From contig NZ_JAGFWR010000015.1 in assembly GCF_017599305.1 (NCBI RefSeq), forward strand, positions 80,375-144,374: a DNA stretch of 64,000 nt, written 5' to 3'. A program made the position numbers and the translations under genes. The stretch comes from Micromonospora antibiotica. GTDB taxonomy: Bacteria > Actinomycetota > Actinomycetes > Mycobacteriales > Micromonosporaceae. Below the pieces are notes generated by a model, which was not told where the DNA came from, did no database searches, and saw only the letters and a program-made list of their open reading frames with translations. Within the stretch, counting starts at the first letter, position 1. Each line of letters starts with the position of its first letter. This document shows, piece after piece, positions 35,701 to 47,700 of this stretch.

Positions 35701-38700
35701 GTGAGGCGGTGCCGGTGGGTCGTCCGCCGTATCTGCCGTTCGCCTGGACGGATGTGACGCTGCACGCCACGGGTGCCACCGCCCTGCGGGTGCGGGTCAC
35801 CCCGACCGGCCCGGATGCGGTCACCCTGCACCTGACCGACCCGACCGGTGCGCCGGTCGCCGAGATCGGTTCCCTGGTGTCCCGGCCGGTGCAGCTCACC
35901 ACCGCCCCCACCGAGGGCAACCTCTACCGGATCGACTGGACCGCCGTGCCGGTGGCCGCCGCTGCGGCACCTTCCTGGGCCCACCTGGAGGACCTCGCCG
36001 ACGACGTACCGGAGCTGGTGCTCGCCCGACTCACCCACCAGGACGCCGCCCTCGACCCGGCCACCACGGCGGGGCCGGCGGGGGACGTCGAGGTGGCCGG
36101 GCGGGCTGCGGTCGGTGCGGCGCTCGCGCTGCTCCAGCGCTGGCTGGCCGACCCCCGGTTGGCCGAGTCCCGGCTGGTGGTGCTCACCGACGGTGCGGCC
36201 GACCAGGTCACCGACCTGGCCCACGCCCCGGTCTGGGGCCTGGTGCGGGCCGCGCAGGTGGAGAATCCTGGTCAGTTCGTGCTGGTGGATGCTGACCCGG
36301 AGACTCCGGTGGAGGAGATTCTGGCGGCGGTGGGGACCGGTGAGCCGGAGTTGTCGCTGCGGGACGGTCAGGTGCGGGTGCCGCGTCTGGCCCGCGCGAC
36401 CACCACCGGTGGGTCCTGGCGGGCCGACGGTTCGGTGCTGGTGACCGGTGGCACCGGTGTGCTGGGCGCGCTGGTGGCCCGGCACCTGGTGGAGGTGCAC
36501 GGGGTGCGGGAGCTGGTGCTGACCTCGCGGCGTGGGTTGACCGCGCCGGGTGCGGCGGAGCTGCGCGACGAGCTGACCGGCCTCGGGGCCACCGTCGAGG
36601 TGGTGGCCGCCGACCTGGCCGACCGGGACGCGGTCGCCACCCTGCTGGACGGCATCCCGGCGTTGACCGCCGTCGTGCACACCACCGGCGCGTTGGACGA
36701 CGGCACCGTCGCCGCGTTCACCGACGCGCAGCTCGACACCGTGTGGCGGGCCAAGGCCACCCCGGCCTGGCACCTGCACGACCTCACCCGGGACCGCGAG
36801 CTGTCCGCGTTCGTGCTGTTCTCCTCGGCCGCCGGCGTGGTCGACGGCTCCGGGCAGGGCAACTACGCCGCCGCGAACGTCTTCGTCGACGCCCTGGCCG
36901 CGCACCGGCGGGCCCTCGGCCTGCCGGCGGTCTCCCTGGCCTGGGGCTTCTGGGAGGAACGCAGCGGGATGACCGCGCACCTCGGCGACGCCGACGTGGC
37001 CCGGATGGCCCGCTCCGGCGTGCTCGGGATCAGCACCGACCAGGGCCTCGCCCTGCTCGACGCGGCGGTCGCCACCGACGAGCCGCTGCTGGTGCCGATC
37101 CGGCTGGACACCGCCGCGCTGCGCGCCCAGGGCCAGCAGCTCCCGGCCCTGTTCCGGGGCCTGGTCCGGCTCCCGGCCCGCCGCGCCGCCGGCACCGGCC
37201 CGACGCCGGTCGGCGGTTCGGCACTGCACCGGCAACTGCTCGGCCTCGCCGACGCCGACCAGCGGCGACTGCTGCTCGACCTGGTCCGGGGCAACGTCGC
37301 CGGGGTGCTCGGCCACGACAGCCCGGCCACCGTCGAGCCGTCCCGGGCGTTCCGGGAACTCGGCTTCGACTCGCTGGCCGCCGTCGAGCTGCGCAACAAG
37401 CTCAACACGGCCACCGGGCTGCGGCTGCCGGCGACCCTGGTCTTCGACTACCCCAACCCGACCGCGCTCGCCGACTACCTGCACACCAGGATCCTCGGTG
37501 CGGCCACCCCACAGGCCCCGACCGTGGCCACCCCCGTCGCCGACGACGAACCCGTCGCCATCGTGGCGATGAGCTGCCGCTTCCCCGGCGGGGTCCGTAC
37601 CCCCGAGGACCTGTGGCGACTGCTCGCCGACGGCACCGACGCGATCACCCCGTTCCCCACCGACCGGGGCTGGGACCTCGCCGGCATGTACGACCCGGAG
37701 CCCGGCCGGACCGGCAAGACGTACGCCATGGAGGGTGGTTTCCTCTACGACGCGGCCGACTTCGACCCCGACTTCTTCGGGATCAGCCCGCGTGAGGCGG
37801 TCGCGATGGACCCGCAGCAGCGGTTGCTGCTGGAAACCTCGTGGGAGGCGCTGGAGCGGGCCGGCATCGACCCGAACTCGCTGCGCGGCAGCCTCACCGG
37901 TGTCTTCGCCGGGGTCATGTACCACGACTACGCCAGCCGGCTGCCCGAGGTACCCGAGGAACTCGCCGGTTACCTGGGCAACGGCAGCATGGCAAGCGTC
38001 GCGTCCGGCCGCATCGCCTACACCCTCGGCCTGGAGGGGCCGGCGGTCAGCGTCGACACCGCGTGCTCGTCGTCGCTGGTCGCGATCCACCTGGCCGTGC
38101 AGGCGCTGCGCTCCGGCGAGTGCACGCTCGCCCTGGCCGGTGGCGTCACCGTCATGTCCACCCCGGACACGTTCATCGAGTTCAGCCTCCAGCGGGGCCT
38201 GGCCGCCGACCACCGGTGCAAGTCCTTCGCGGCCGGCGCGGACGGCACGGCGATGTCCGAGGGCGTCGGCATGCTGCTGCTGGAGCGGCTCTCCGACGCC
38301 GAACGCCACGGCCACCACGTCCTCGCGGTGGTACGGGGTTCGGCGATCAACCAGGACGGCGCGTCCAACGGCCTGACCGCCCCGAACGGTCCCTCGCAGC
38401 AGCGGGTGATCCGGCAGGCCCTGGCGGCGGCCGGTGGCATCCCGGCCACCGAGGTGGACGCCGTCGAGGCGCACGGCACCGGCACCACCCTCGGCGACCC
38501 GATCGAGGCGCAGGCGCTGCTGGCCACCTACGGGCAGGAACGGCCCGGGGACCGGCCGCTGTGGCTCGGCTCGGTGAAGTCGAACATCGGCCACACCCAG
38601 GGCGCGGCCGGTGTCGCCGGTGTGATCAAGATGGTGCTGGCGATGCGCAACGGGGTGCTGCCCCGCACCCTGCACGTGGACGAGCCCACCCCGCAGGTGG

Positions 38701-41700
38701 ACTGGTCGGCCGGGGCGGTGCGGCTGCTCACCGAGACGCAGCCGTGGCCGGCACTGGAGCGGCCCCGCCGCGCGGGCGTGTCCTCGTTCGGCATCAGCGG
38801 CACCAACGCCCACGTCATCCTCGAACAGGCGCCCCCGGCCGACGAACCGCCGGTCGACGCCCCCGAGCCGGAGCTGCTGCCCTGGGTGCTGTCGGCCCGC
38901 ACCGACCAGGCCCTGCGGGAGCAGGCCGCCCGGGTGGCCGACGTCCTGGGCGACGAGTCCGTCAAGGCCGGTGACCTCGCGTACGCGCTGGCGACCGGGC
39001 GGGCGCTACTCGACCGGCGCACGGTGATCGTCGGCGACCGGCGCGACTTCGTCGCCGGGGCGCGGGCGTTCGCCGGCGACGGCACCGCCCCCGGCGTGCT
39101 CCAGGGCGGCACGGTCTTCGTGTTCCCGGGGCAGGGTTCGCAGTGGGTGGGGATGGCGGTGGAGTTGTTGGATTCGTCTCCGGTGTTTGCGGAGCGGGTT
39201 GGTGAGTGTGGGGTGGCGTTGTCGGAGTTTGTGGGTTGGCGGTTGGTGGATGTGTTGCGGGGTGTGGAGGGTGCTCCGTCGTTGGATCGGGTTGATGTGG
39301 TGCAGCCGGTGTTGTGGGCGGTGATGGTGTCGTTGGCGGGGTTGTGGCGGTCGTTTGGGGTGGTGCCGGATGCGGTGATTGGGCATTCGCAGGGTGAGAT
39401 TGCGGCGGCGGTGGTGTCGGGTGGTTTGTCGTTGCGGGATGGGGCGTTGGTGGTGGCGTTGCGGAGTTTGGCGATTGCGGAGGTGTTGGCGGGTCGGGGT
39501 GCGATGGCCTCCATCGGCCTGCCCGAGCGGGCGGCGGCCGAACGGCTGACCGGCTACGCCGGCCGCATCTCGATCGCCACCGTCAACGGCACCTCCTCCG
39601 TCGTCGTCTCCGGTGACCCGGACGCCATCGACGACCTGGTCGCCACGCTCAGCGCCGAGGACGTGCGGGCCAAGCGGGTGAACGTGGACTACGCGTCGCA
39701 CTCGGCCCAGGTGGAGCTGATCGAGCAGCGGCTGCGCACCGACCTCGCCGAGGTCAGCCCGCGTGCCTCCACCATCCCGTTCTACTCGACTGTCACCGGC
39801 CGGGTGTTCGACACCACCGGCCTGGACGCCGGCTACTGGTACACCAACCTGCGGCAGACCGTCCGCTTCGAGGAGACCACCCGTGCCCTGCTCGACGCCG
39901 GGATGCGGGTGTTCCTGGAGTGCAGCGCGCACCCGGTGCTGACCATGGGGGTGGAGGAGACCGCCGCCGACGCGGGGGTCGAGGTGGCCGCCGTCGGGTC
40001 GCTGCGCCGGGGTGAGGGCGGGCTGCACCGCTGGCTCACCTCGCTCGGTGAGGCGTTCGCCCGGGGCGTCACCGTCGACTGGTCGCCGGTGCTGCCGGCG
40101 CGGCCCCGGGGCGAGGTGCCGCTGCCGACGTACCCGTTCCAGCGCCGCCGCTACTGGCTCAACGCCACCGGGGGCCGCGCCGACCTCACCTCCGCCGGTC
40201 TCGGCTCCGCCGGGCACCCGCTGTGGGGGGCGTCGGTGTCGATGGCCGAGTCGGGTGAGGTGCTGTTCACCGGCCGGATCTCGCTGGACACCCACCCGTG
40301 GCTGGCCGACCACGCCGTCAACGGCACCGTCCTGCTGCCCGGTACCGGCTTCGTCGAACTCGTCCTGCACGCCGGGGACGACGTCGGCCTCGGTCACCTC
40401 GACGAGTTGACGCTGCACGCCCCGCTGATCCTGCCCGAGCAGGGTGCCGTACAGGTGCAGTTGCTGCTCGCCGCCGCCGACGACACCGGCCGCCGGGCGG
40501 TCACCGTGCACTCCCGGCCGGAACACACCGGCAGCTGGGTCCGGCACGCCACCGGCGTGCTCTCCGCCGACGTCACCGACCCCGACTTCGACCTGCGGGT
40601 CTGGCCGCCGTCGGGTGCGGTGCCGGTGCCGACGGCGGGGTTGTATGACGAGTTGGTGGTGCAGGGGTACGAGTATGGTCCGGTGTTCCAGGGGGTGCAG
40701 GCTGCCTGGCGGGTTGGTGAGGTGGTGTTTGCTGAGGTTGCGCTTCCGGAGGAGGCGCATGGGGAGGCGTCGCGGTTCGGGGTGCATCCGGCGTTGTTGG
40801 ATGCGGCGTTGCAGGTGGTGGGGATCGGTGAGGCGGTGCCGGTGGGTCGTCCGCCGTATCTGCCGTTCGCCTGGACGGATGTGACGTTGCACGCGACGGG
40901 CGCCACCGCCCTGCGGGTGAAGGTCACCGCCAGTGGGCCGGAGTCCGCCACCCTGCACCTGGCCGACCCGGACGGCGAACCGGTCGCCGTGGTCGGCGCG
41001 CTGGTGTCCCGCCCGGTCCAGTTGACCACCGCCGCCCCGACCGACGGGGACCTCTACCGCGTCGACTGGGTGAGCGTGCCCACCGGCACCGCGGCCGAGT
41101 CGTGGGGCTACCTGGAGGGTCTCGGCCTGGGCGTGCCCGACGTCGTGCTCGCCCCGCTGACCCCGCCCGCCGCCGACCTCGACCCGGCCACCGCCGCCCG
41201 GACGGCGGTGGGGGAGACCCTCGCCCTGCTCCAGTCCTGGCTGGCCGACCCGACCCAGGCCGCCGCCCGGCTGGTCGTGATCACCAACGGTGCCGTCGAC
41301 GGCGGCACCGACCTGGCCCACGCCCCGATCTGGGGCCTGGTCCGGGCCGCGCAGGCGGAGAATCCCGGCCAGTTCGTGCTGGTGGACGCCGATCCGGAGA
41401 CTCCGGTGGAGGAGATCCTGGCGGCGGTGGGCACCGGTGAGCCGGAGTTGTCGGTGCGCGACGGTCAGGTGCGGGTGCCGCGCCTGGCCCGCGCGACCAC
41501 CACCGGTGGGTCCTGGCGGGCCGACGGCACTGTGCTGGTCACCGGCGGCACCGGTGTGCTGGGTGCACTCGTCGCCCGGCACCTGGTGGAGGTGCACGGG
41601 GTGCGGGAGCTGGTCCTGACCTCGCGGCGCGGGCTGACCGCGCCGGGCGCGGCGGAGCTGCGCGACGAGCTGACCGGCCTCGGGGCCACCGTCGAGGTGG

Positions 41701-44700
41701 TGGCCGCCGACCTGGCCGACCGGGACGCCGTCGCCACCCTGCTGGACGGCATCCCGGCGCTGACCGCCGTCGTGCACACCACCGGGGTTCTCGACGACGG
41801 CCTGCTGACCGCCCTGACCCAGGAACAGCTCGACACCGTGTGGCGGGCCAAGGCCGACCCGGCCTGGCACCTGCACGAGCTGACCCGCGACCGTGAGCTG
41901 TCGGCGTTCGTGCTGTTCTCCTCCGCCGCCGGGGTCCTCGACGGGGCGGGGCAGGGCAACTACGCCGCCGCGAACGTCTTCGTTGACGCCCTGGCCGCGC
42001 ACCGGCGGGCCCTCGGCCTGCCGGCCACGTCGCTGGCCTGGGGGTTCTGGGAGCAGCGCAGTGGGATGACCGCGCACCTCGGCGAGGCCGACGTGGCCCG
42101 GATGGCCCGCTCCGGCGTGCTGCCGCTGGACTCCGACCGGGGGCTGGCGCTGCTGGACGCGGCGGTCGCCGCCGACGAGGCGCTGCTGGTGCCGGTCCGG
42201 TTGGACACCGCCGCGCTGCGCGCCCAGGGCCAGCAGCTCCCGGCCCTGTTCCGGGGCCTGGTCCGGCTCCCGGCCCGGCGGGCGGCGGGTGGTCCGGCGA
42301 CCCCGGTCACCGGCTCCGGCCTGCACCGGCAGCTCGTCACCCTCGACGCGGACGACCAGCACCGGGTGCTGCTCGACCTGGTCCGGGCCAACGTCGCGGC
42401 CGTCCTCGGCCACGACAGCGGCACCGCCGTCGAGCCGGCCCGGGCGTTCAAGGAACTCGGCTTCGACTCGCTGGCCGCCGTGGAGCTGCGCAACCGGCTC
42501 AACACGGCCACCGGGCTGCGGCTGCCGGCGACCCTGGTCTTCGACTACCCGAACCCGACCGCGCTGGCCGGCTACCTGCACGGCACGATCCTCGGTGGAC
42601 CGGCGCAGGCGCAGCCGACCACGGTGGTCCGGCCGGTGGTCGACGAACCCGTCGCCATCGTCGCGATGAGCTGCCGCTTCCCCGGCGGGGTCCGCACCCC
42701 CGAGGACCTGTGGCAGCTGCTGGTCGACGGCGCGGACGCCATCTCGCCGTTCCCCACCGACCGGGGCTGGGACCTCGACCACCTCTACGACCCGGAGCCC
42801 GGCAAGCCCGGCCGGACGTCCTCGCTGGAGGGCGGTTTCCTCTACGACGCGGCCGACTTCGACCCGGACTTCTTCGGCATCGGCCCGCGTGAGGCGATCG
42901 CGATGGACCCGCAGCAGCGGTTGCTGCTGGAAACCTCGTGGGAGGTGCTGGAGCGGGCCGGGATCGACCCGACCTCGCTCAAGGGCAGCCCGACCGGGGT
43001 GTTCACCGGCGTGATGTACCACGACTACGGCAGCCGGCTGTCCGAGGTGCCCGAGGAGTTGGCGGGTTACCTGGGCAACGGCAGCATGGCCAGCGTCGCG
43101 TCCGGGCGGATCTCGTACACCCTGGGGTTGGAGGGGCCGGCGGTCAGCGTCGACACTGCCTGCTCGTCGTCGCTGGTGGCGATCCACCTGGCCGTGCAGG
43201 CGCTGCGCTCCGGGGAGTGCTCCCTGGCTCTGGCCGGCGGGGTCACGGTGATGTCCAAGCCGGACACCTTCCTGGACTTCAGCCTCCAGCGGGGGCTGGC
43301 CTCCGACGGCCGGTGCAAGTCCTTCTCCGCCGACGCCGACGGCACCGGCATGTCCGAGGGTGCGGGCATGCTGCTGCTGGAGCGGCTCTCCGACGCCGAA
43401 CGGCACGGCCATCACGTCCTCGCGGTCGTGCGCGGTTCGGCGATCAACCAGGACGGCGCGTCCAACGGGCTGACCGCCCCCAACGGTCCCGCCCAGCAAC
43501 GGGTGATCCGGCAGGCGCTGGCCGCCGCCGACGTCCGCCCCGACCAGGTCGACCTGGTCGAGGCGCACGGCACCGGCACCACCCTCGGTGACCCGATCGA
43601 AGCGCAGGCGGTCCTCGCCACCTACGGGCAGGACCGCCCGGACGACCGGCCGCTCTGGCTCGGCTCGATCAAGTCGAACATCGGCCACACCCAGGGCGCG
43701 GCCGGCGTCGCCGGTGTGATCAAGATGGTGCTGGCGATGCGCAACGGGCTGCTGCCCCGCACCCTGCACGCCGACCGGCCGTCGCCGCAGGTGGACTGGT
43801 CGGCCGGGGCGGTGCGGCTGCTCACCGAGGCGCAGCAGTGGCCGGCCCTGGACCGGCCCCGCCGGGCCGGGGTGTCGTCGTTCGGCATCAGCGGCACCAA
43901 CGCCCACGTCATCATCGAGCAGGCGCCGGCGGTCGAGGCGACGCCGGCCGACGGGGACGCCCCGGCCACCCCGCCGGTGCTGCCCTGGCTGCTCTCCGCC
44001 CGCTCGGCGGAGGCGCTGCGCGCCCAGGCCGGGCTGGTCGCCGACACCGGGGCCACCCTGGACGTGGCGTACTCGCTGGCCACCACCCGGGCGGTGCTGG
44101 AGCGTCGGGCCGTGGTGGTCGCCCCCGTCGGGGACGACGCGGTCCGCGCCCTGCGTGCCGCCGCCGAAGGCACCGACCCCGCCGAGTGGGTGCAGGGGAC
44201 CCCGTCGGCCGGGAAGCTCGCCATGCTCTTCACCGGCCAGGGGGCGCAGCGCCTCGGCATGGGCCGTGAGCTGGCGGCGGCGTACCCCGCCTTCGCGGCG
44301 GCGTTCGCCGAGGTGTGTGCCCACCTGGACGCGCAGCTCGACCGGCCGCTGCGGGAGGTGCTCTACACCGAACCCGACGTCGCCGACGCCGCGCTGCTCG
44401 ACCAGACCGTCTACAGCCAGAGCGCGCTGTTCGCCATCGAGGTGGCGCTCTACCGGCTGCTCGAATCCTGGGGCATCCGACCCGACCTGGTCGCCGGGCA
44501 CTCGATCGGCGAGATCAGCGCCGCGCACGTCGCCGGGGTGCTGTCGCTGCCCGACGCGGCGGCCCTGGTCACCGCGCGTGGCCGGCTGATGCAGGCGATG
44601 CGGGAGGACGGCGCGATGGTCGCCGTCGAGGCGTCCGAGGAGGAGGTACGCCGGGAACTGGCCGGCCGGGAGACCGAAGTGGGCATCGCCGCGGTCAACG

Positions 44701-47700
44701 GGCCACGCGCGGTGGTGCTCTCCGGTGACCACGACGCCGTCGGTGCGCTCGCCGACGACTGGCGGGCCCGGGGACGCCGGATCAAGCGGCTGCGGGTCAG
44801 CCACGCGTTCCACTCCCCGCACATGGAGCCGATGCTGGCCGAGTTCCACCAGGTCGCCGCCGGGTTGACCTTCGCCCCGCCGAGGGTGCCGGTGGTGTCC
44901 AACCTGACCGGTCGGCTCGCCGACCCCGACGAGATCACCACCCCCGGCTACTGGGTGCGCCACGTCCGGGAGGCGGTCCGGTTCCACGACGGGATCGCCA
45001 CCCTGGAAGCGGCCGGCGTCACCACGTTCCTGGAGGTCGGCCCGGACGCGGTGCTCACCGCGATGGGCCGGGACTGCATCTCCGACACCGGCGGCCTCGC
45101 CCTGGTGCCGGTGCTGCGCGGCGGCCGGGACGAGGCGGCGAGCCTGCTGACCGCCGTCGCCACCCTGCACACCCGGGGTGTCCCGGTGGACTGGCGGGCC
45201 TGGTTCGCGCCCACCGGCGCCCGGGTCACCGACCTGCCGACCTACCCGTTCCAGCGGCGTCGGCTCTGGCTGGACGCCCCGGCGGGCGGCGGTGACGTGC
45301 CGGGTCTGGGTCAGCGCCCGGCCGCCCACCCGCTGCTCGGCGCGGTCGTCGGGTTGGCCGGGGCCGACGGCACCGTGCTGACCGGCCGGCTGTCGTTGCG
45401 GACCCACCCGTGGCTGGCCGAACACGACCTCGCCGGCACGGTGCTGCTACCCGGGACGGCCTTCGTCGAGCTGGCCGTCCGCGCCGGTGACCAGGTCGGC
45501 TGCGCCCTGGTCGAGGAGTTGACGTTGGAGGCTCCGCTGGTCGTACCGCCCCGGGGCGGCGTCGACCTCCAGGTGGTGGTCGGGGCACCGGACGGGACGG
45601 GACGCTGCCCGGTCACCGTGCACTCCCGGCCGGAGGACGGTGTCGACGGTTGGACCCGGCACGCCACCGGCGTACTGGCCCCGGCGGCGTCCACCGCGTC
45701 GGCCTGGTCGGCGGGCGACGCCTGGCCACCGGTCGGGTCCACCCCGGTCGACCTGACCGGCCGGTACGACCGGCTGGCCGACGCCGGCTACCACTACGGC
45801 CCGCTGTTCCAGGGGCTGCGGGCCGCCTGGCGACACGGCGACGAGGTGTACGCCGAGGTGGCGCTCCCCGCGGAGGCGGCCGCCCCGGCGGACCGGTTCG
45901 GCCTGCACCCGGCGTTGTTCGACGCGGTGCTGCACACCCTCGACCTGACCGGTGCCGACGAGGACGACGACCGGCTGCGGTTGCCGTTCGCCTGGCGGGG
46001 GGTGGCCCTGCACGCCACCGGCGCGACCGCGCTGCGGGTGCGGCTGCGCCCGACCGGCCCGCAGGAGGTCTCCTTCGACCTGGCCGACACCTCCGGGGCG
46101 CCGGTCGCCTCGGTGGCCTCGCTGGCGGTCCGGCCGCTCGCCGCCGACCAGCTGGGTGGGGGCCGGGCGGCTCACCGCACGTCGCTCTTCCAGGTCACCT
46201 GGGCTGCGGTGCCGACCCCGGCCACCGGCGGCGGCACGACCGTGGTCCTCGGCGACGACGACCTCGGCCTCGGGGTGCCCCGGTACGCCGACCTCGGCAC
46301 GCTCGCGGCGGAGGTCGCCCGCACCGGTGACGCCCCGGGCACCGTCGCGGTGGCCTGGCGTACCACGTCGGACTCGCCCTCGGCGGCGACCACCGCGGCG
46401 CTGGCCCTGGTGCAGGGGTGGCTCGCCGACGAGCGGTTCACCGACACCCGGCTGGCGCTGGTGACGACCCGGGCGGTCGCCACCACCGACGGCGAGGACG
46501 TGCCCCGGCCGGTGGACGCCACCGTCTGGGGCCTGGTCCGGGCCGCTCAGGAGGAGAACCCGGGCCGGCTGGTCCTGATCGACGTCGACGACCCGGACCC
46601 GACCGGGCTGCGGTCGGCGCTGGCCGTCGACGCCGAACCGCAACTGGCGGTCCGGCGGGGTGGGCTGCTCGCGCCCCGGCTCGCGGCGCTGCCGGTGCCG
46701 GACGGTGAGCTGCCGGCCGGCCCGGACCCGACGGGCACGGTGCTGGTCACCGGCGGCACCGGCGGGTTGGGCCGGTTGGTCGCCGAGCACCTGGTTACCC
46801 GGCACGGCGTACGGCGGCTGCTGCTGGCCAGTCGACGCGGCCCGGCGGCCCCGGGGGTGGACGACCTGGTCGCGCGCCTGACGGCGGCCGGCGCGGAGGT
46901 GACCGTGGCGTCCTGCGACCTGGCCGACCGGGCGGCGGTGGCGGCCCTGCTCGACGGGGTGCCCGCCGGGTATCCGCTGACCGGGGTGGTGCACGCCGCC
47001 GGGGTGCTCGACGACGGGTTGCTGCCCACGCTGACGCCCGACCGGGTGGCGGCGGTGCTGGGTGCCAAGGCAGAGTCCGCGCGTCACCTGCACGAACTCA
47101 CCCTGCACCGGCCGTTGCACTGGTTCGTGCTGTTCTCCTCGGCGGCGGCCACCCTCGGCGGCGCCGGGCAGGCCAGCTACACCGCGGCGAACGCCTACCT
47201 GGACGCCCTGGCTCAGCACCGTCGGGCGCACGGCCTGGCCGGCTCCGCCCTGGCCTGGGGCCTGTGGGCGGAGTCGGGCAGCGGGATGACCGGCCACCTC
47301 GGCGAGGTCGACCTGCGCCGGATGGCCCGTTCCGGGGTCGCCGCGCTGTCCACCGGGGACGCGTTGGCGTTGTTCGACGCGACCCTGCACCCGGTGCCGG
47401 CGTTGGCCCTGCCGGTCCGGCTGGATCTGGCCGCGATCCGGTCCCGGGCCGACGGGGTGCCGCCGCTGCTGCGGGGCCTGGTCCGTACGCCGACCCGCCG
47501 GTCGGCCGCCGGCACGCCGGGCCCGGTGGCGGGGGAGCGGCCGCTGGCCGAACGGTTGGCCGGGTTGCCGTCGGACGAGGCCGACCGGGCCGTGACCGAG
47601 CTGGTCCGGGCCCGGACGGCCGAGGTGCTGGGCCACGACCGGCCACAGTCGCTGGACGTGGAGCGGGGCTTCCTGGAGCTCGGCTTCGACTCCCTGGCGG

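Larger units (their letters stand above)
32398..37490 (+). other. PKS module B2: KS-AT(methylmalonyl)-DH-KR-ACP
   Basis: KS about 32398-33690 (Cys codon at 32922). AT about 33975-34880 has GHSQGE and YASH, the methylmalonyl-CoA signature. DH about 35065-35900 (HAVNGTVLLP). KR about 35925-36970 (TGGTGVLG, LDD). ACP about 37225-37490. It shares perfectly identical DNA blocks with module B3. Confidence 0.92.
37545..42590 (+). other. PKS module B3: KS-AT(methylmalonyl)-DH-KR-ACP
   Basis: KS about 37545-38830 (Cys codon at 38064). AT about 39110-40010 (GHSQGE, YASH: methylmalonyl). DH about 40200-41030 (HAVNGTVLLP). KR about 41050-42070 (TGGTGVLG, LDD). ACP about 42320-42590. It is the closest relative of module B2, consistent with a recent module duplication. 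Confidence 0.92.

Noticed and set aside
31128..45425. Long minus-strand open frames opposite the first PKS
   Set aside because: Same effect of GC-rich coding. The only repeated parts mirror the identical AT and DH blocks of the sense strand.
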